A stretch of 7,493 nt of DNA from contig CAIYZX010000380.1 in assembly GCA_903930745.1 (NCBI GenBank), forward strand, positions 1-7,493, written 5' to 3'. The notes beneath the pieces are model-generated. The model was not told the DNA's origin. It saw only the letters and a list, made by a program, of their open reading frames with translations, and did not search any database. Numbering within the stretch: the first letter of the stretch is position 1; each line of letters opens with the position of its first letter. The stretch is from an uncultured Chloroflexota bacterium (GTDB lineage: Bacteria > Chloroflexota > Limnocylindria > Limnocylindrales > CSP1-4). The position numbers and the translations under genes are program-made. Shown here piece by piece: positions 5,806 to 7,493 of this stretch.

Positions 5806-6144
5806 CTAGCGCGCCTGGCTGCCGGGCTCGTCGCCGTGGCCGTGGTTGCGCACGACCTTGGCCCAGCCGAAGGGCATCAGGACCATGAAGATGGTCACGA
5901 CGACGGCGCCGACGATCACGGCGGTGGACCCGAGGCTGAAGTACAGGAGGTTCAGGGCGACGAACGCGATGGCCGAACCCACCCAGAAGGTGAGGGTCAC
6001 GAGACCCAGCCATGCCGCGATACGGGCACCTCGGCCACCCTTGGATCCCATCGCGAACCACACCACGATGGCGACGATCCCCTCGAGAAGGATCAGCATC
6101 GGCACGATCAGTGCCAGCTGTTCCGTGACTTCCTTGATCTGCAT
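5806..6144 (-). CDS. Small three-helix membrane protein of unknown function
   Basis: A 112-residue protein that I do not recognise. The ATG at 6144 is preferred because a GGGAG site lies 8 nt upstream. Longer in-frame readings (to an ATG at 6165 or 6327) add a charged, Trp/His/Arg-rich segment that looks like non-coding sequence. Three hydrophobic spans are visible: about 8-32 (LALIVPMLILLEGIVAIVVW), 42-70 and 73-94. A short Gly/Arg/Lys loop (SKGGRGAR, 34-41) follows the first span, and a polar tail HGHGDEPGSQAR ends the protein. By the positive-inside rule the loop after helix 1 is cytoplasmic. It is the first gene of the operon and is followed after 12 bases by the regulator. It could be an assembly or small structural subunit of the quinone-linked complex, or a membrane partner that signals to the regulator. 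Neither is shown by the sequence. Confidence 0.75.
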   Translation of the reverse strand: MQIKEVTEQLALIVPMLILLEGIVAIVVWFAMGSKGGRGARIAAWLGLVTLTFWVGSAIAFVALNLLYFSLGSTAVIVGAVVVTIFMVLMPFGWAKVVRNHGHGDEPGSQAR

Positions 6145-6152
6145 CGCATCCG

Positions 6153-6157
6153 CTCCC
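6153..6157 (-). promoter_or_regulatory. Ribosome-binding site deciding the start of the small membrane protein
   Basis: Minus-strand GGGAG ends 8 nt before the ATG at 6144. The alternative ATGs at 6165 and 6327 lack a comparable site, so this sets the first gene of the operon at 6144. Confidence 0.6.
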
Positions 6158-6288
6158 AGCCGCATCGACAGCCACTTGCAGTCGATGGGTGCATCGTCGA
6201 GGCCGCGGTGGCGATCCGGTAGATCACCCGCGGGGTGCGCTGCCGGTGCGGCGGTGCCGAAGTGTGGCCACGGCCGCCCCTTGTGATG

Positions 6289-6344
6289 CCACGCGCGTCG
6301 CCACTGGCAACGCCCGTTGCATTCCACCCCTCACGCGCGTTGCC
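6289..6344. promoter_or_regulatory. Cluster of short palindromes upstream of the cytochrome operon (candidate operators)
   Basis: Two near-copies of a 14-base element are seen on the + strand: CCACGCGCGTCGCC (6289-6302) and TCACGCGCGTTGCC (6331-6344). They match at 12 of 14 positions and each contains the 8-base palindrome ACGCGCGT. Their starts are 42 bases apart, about four helical turns. Between them lies a third palindrome, GCAACG-CC-CGTTGC (6307-6320). They sit 145-200 bases upstream of the first operon ATG, in the only sizeable gap before the operon, and could bind the dimeric LuxR-type regulator it encodes. No convincing -35/-10 pair could be assigned; a TTGCCA on the minus strand is the best -35-like hexamer but has no good -10 partner. 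CG-rich palindromes are common in such genomes, so confidence is low. Confidence 0.3.
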
Positions 6345-6380
6345 GCGACACCCCACGTCCGTGGGGTGTGGAAATCGCGG
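6343..6380 (-). terminator. Hairpin downstream of mtnA, likely terminator
   Basis: A perfect 9-base-pair stem, ACACCCCAC (6348-6356) with GTGGGGTGT (6361-6369), closes on a 4-nt loop. An outer CCGCG/CGCGG pair (6343-6347 with 6376-6380) extends it with a one-sided bulge of six bases. It begins 13 bases past the mtnA stop codon. No T-run follows on the minus strand. The position and the tight loop support termination of the mtnA transcript and its separation from the cytochrome operon. Confidence 0.65.
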
Positions 6381-6392
6381 TCGCGGGATCTG

Positions 6393-7403
6393 TCAGCCCA
6401 GGATCGGGTCCGAGGGGCGCTCGCCGCGGTCCAGGCGGATCACGCGCCGGTCCGTCACGATCGCCGTGATCAGCGCGGCGGGCGTCACGTCGAACGCCGG
6501 GTTGAGCGTGCGGGTCCCCTCGGGGGCCGTCCGGACGCCGCGGATGCTCGTGACCTCGTCCGCGCCGCGCTCCTCGATCTCGATGTGGCCGCCATCGGGC
6601 GTCGCCAGGTCCACCGTGCTCTCGGGTGCCACCACCACGAACGGCACGCCGGCGTTGCGCGCGCCCAGCGAGAGCGTGAACGAGCCGATCTTGTTCGCCG
6701 TGTCGCCGTTGGCCGCGATCCGGTCCGCGCCGATGAAGCAGATGTCCGCGAGGCCGCGCGCGAGCACGGACGCGGAGGCGCCGTCCGGGAGGAGGCGGAA
6801 CGGGGCGCCCATCTGCGCGAGCTCCCAGGCCGTGAGCCGTGCACCCTGCAGCAGGGGTCGGGTCTCCAGCGGCAGCGCCTCCTCAAGCACGCCGCGGGCC
6901 AAGAGCTCGCCGATGACGCCCAGGGCCGTGCCGCGCTCAACGGCCGCGAGGGCGCCCGTATTGCAGATGGTCATCGCGCGCACGCGCTCGCGCGCCACGA
7001 GCGCCCGCGTCAGGTCCGCGCCCCGGGTGGCCATGGCGGCGCACGCGGCGATGTCCTCGTCGCGGACCGCGAGCGCCTCCGCCAGCACGGCGTCCCGTCC
7101 CTCGACCAGGCGGGCCAAGGCGCGGTCCACGCCCCAGGCCAGGTTCACCGCCGTGGGGCGGGCGGCCCGGAGCCGTGCCGCGCCAGAGCGGATCGCGGCC
7201 TCGTCGCCCTCGTGCCGGAAGGCCAGCATCGCCACGCCCATCGCCCCCGCAACGCCCAGCGCAGGCGCACCGCGGACCGCCAGGCGGGCGATCGCGTCGA
7301 TGAGCGGGTCCAGCTCCGTCACGTGGAGCAGGACGAGCTCTGCGGGCAGGCGGGTCTGGTCGATGAGGTGGATCTGGCCGTCAGCCCAGTCGATGGTGCG
7401 CAT
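6393..7403 (-). CDS. mtnA: S-methyl-5-thioribose-1-phosphate isomerase
   Basis: A 336-residue member of the eIF2B-alpha/beta/delta-like isomerase family. It converts 5-methylthioribose 1-phosphate to 5-methylthioribulose 1-phosphate in the cytoplasmic methionine-salvage pathway. Diagnostic stretches are all present: RGAPALGVAGAMG (44-56), the catalytic-cysteine motif ICNTGALA (Cys147), ETRPLLQGARLTAWEL (180-194), FIGADRIAANGDTANKIGSF (223-242, with Asp227 the general acid/base), and NPAFDVTPAALIT near the C-terminus (301-313). The N-terminus MRTIDWADGQIHLIDQT matches the usual start of the family, and length is close to typical (about 340-360). The reading frame stays open upstream to the window edge, but no ATG, GTG or TTG occurs in frame there, so ATG 7403 is taken. 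Its Shine-Dalgarno is weak, hinting at a leaderless or coupled start. Other salvage genes are not in the window. The homologous ribose-1,5-bisphosphate isomerase is the main alternative, but the motifs favour MtnA. Confidence 0.93.
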   Translation of the reverse strand: MRTIDWADGQIHLIDQTRLPAELVLLHVTELDPLIDAIARLAVRGAPALGVAGAMGVAMLAFRHEGDEAAIRSGAARLRAARPTAVNLAWGVDRALARLVEGRDAVLAEALAVRDEDIAACAAMATRGADLTRALVARERVRAMTICNTGALAAVERGTALGVIGELLARGVLEEALPLETRPLLQGARLTAWELAQMGAPFRLLPDGASASVLARGLADICFIGADRIAANGDTANKIGSFTLSLGARNAGVPFVVVAPESTVDLATPDGGHIEIEERGADEVTSIRGVRTAPEGTRTLNPAFDVTPAALITAIVTDRRVIRLDRGERPSDPILG

Positions 7404-7493
7404 GCGGGCAGTTTCGCAGGTGTCCCCGGCCCCCGGTGTGGGGCTGCTACCACGTCGTCCACGGGGACGGCCACGGCACTCGTTCAGGGCCCC

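Noticed and set aside
6145..6327. N-terminal extension of the small membrane protein to 6327
   Set aside because: The extra 61 residues have non-coding-like composition, cover the likely regulatory region and lack a ribosome-binding site. The ATG at 6144 has GGGAG at good spacing.
7404..7493. Possible upstream gene or upstream extension of mtnA in the last 90 bases
   Set aside because: The mtnA frame is open there but has no ATG, GTG or TTG, and no recognisable protein end or promoter can be supported in so short a stretch.

Overview
The window comes from a very GC-rich bacterial genome. Third codon positions are almost all G or C, and GTG starts and short 4-base gene overlaps are common. 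The gene content (Tat-exported Fe-S protein, NrfD membrane subunit, multihaem cytochromes, an S33 peptidase, a fused-looking small HhH protein) would fit a Chloroflexota lineage such as the Limnocylindria/Ellin6529 group, or an actinobacterium. That assignment is inference from composition and style, not proof. There are no mobile elements, tRNAs, rRNAs or CRISPR arrays.

Layout. Positions 1-1360 on the + strand hold the 3' part of a proline-iminopeptidase-like alpha/beta hydrolase. An 88-residue helix-hairpin-helix protein overlaps its end by 8 bases. A strong hairpin at about 1367-1432 separates this pair from a convergent minus-strand block. Positions 1447-6144 (minus strand, read right to left) form a tightly packed six-gene unit: a small 3-helix membrane protein of unknown function, a NarL/FixJ-type response regulator with a degenerate receiver, a membrane-anchored hexahaem cytochrome c, a Tat-exported protein with four [4Fe-4S] sites, an NrfD/PsrC-type integral membrane quinone-binding subunit, and a membrane-anchored pentahaem cytochrome c. 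Gene junctions are 12-base gap, 4-base overlap, 4-base overlap, 3-base gap and 4-base overlap, so this is almost certainly one translationally coupled operon. Positions 6145-6392 are intergenic, with a hairpin likely to end the upstream transcript and a cluster of short palindromes that could be operators. Positions 6393-7403 (minus) are mtnA, the methionine-salvage isomerase. The last 90 bases hold nothing I can name.

How the genes work together. The two cytochromes (11 haems), the four-cluster ferredoxin-like protein and the NrfD subunit have the parts of a membrane-bound quinone/periplasmic-carrier oxidoreductase. No molybdopterin or other catalytic subunit is encoded in the operon. That places it closer in concept to stand-alone quinol:cytochrome modules (for example the CbcSTU type of Geobacter) or to Qrc/alternative-complex-III relatives than to a complete reductase. 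The direction of electron flow and the terminal partner cannot be read from this window. Most notable is the co-encoded regulator: its receiver lacks the phospho-acceptor Asp and other pocket residues, and carries four cysteines there. This suggests it senses something other than a phosphoryl group, possibly redox state, to control the electron-transfer complex it travels with.
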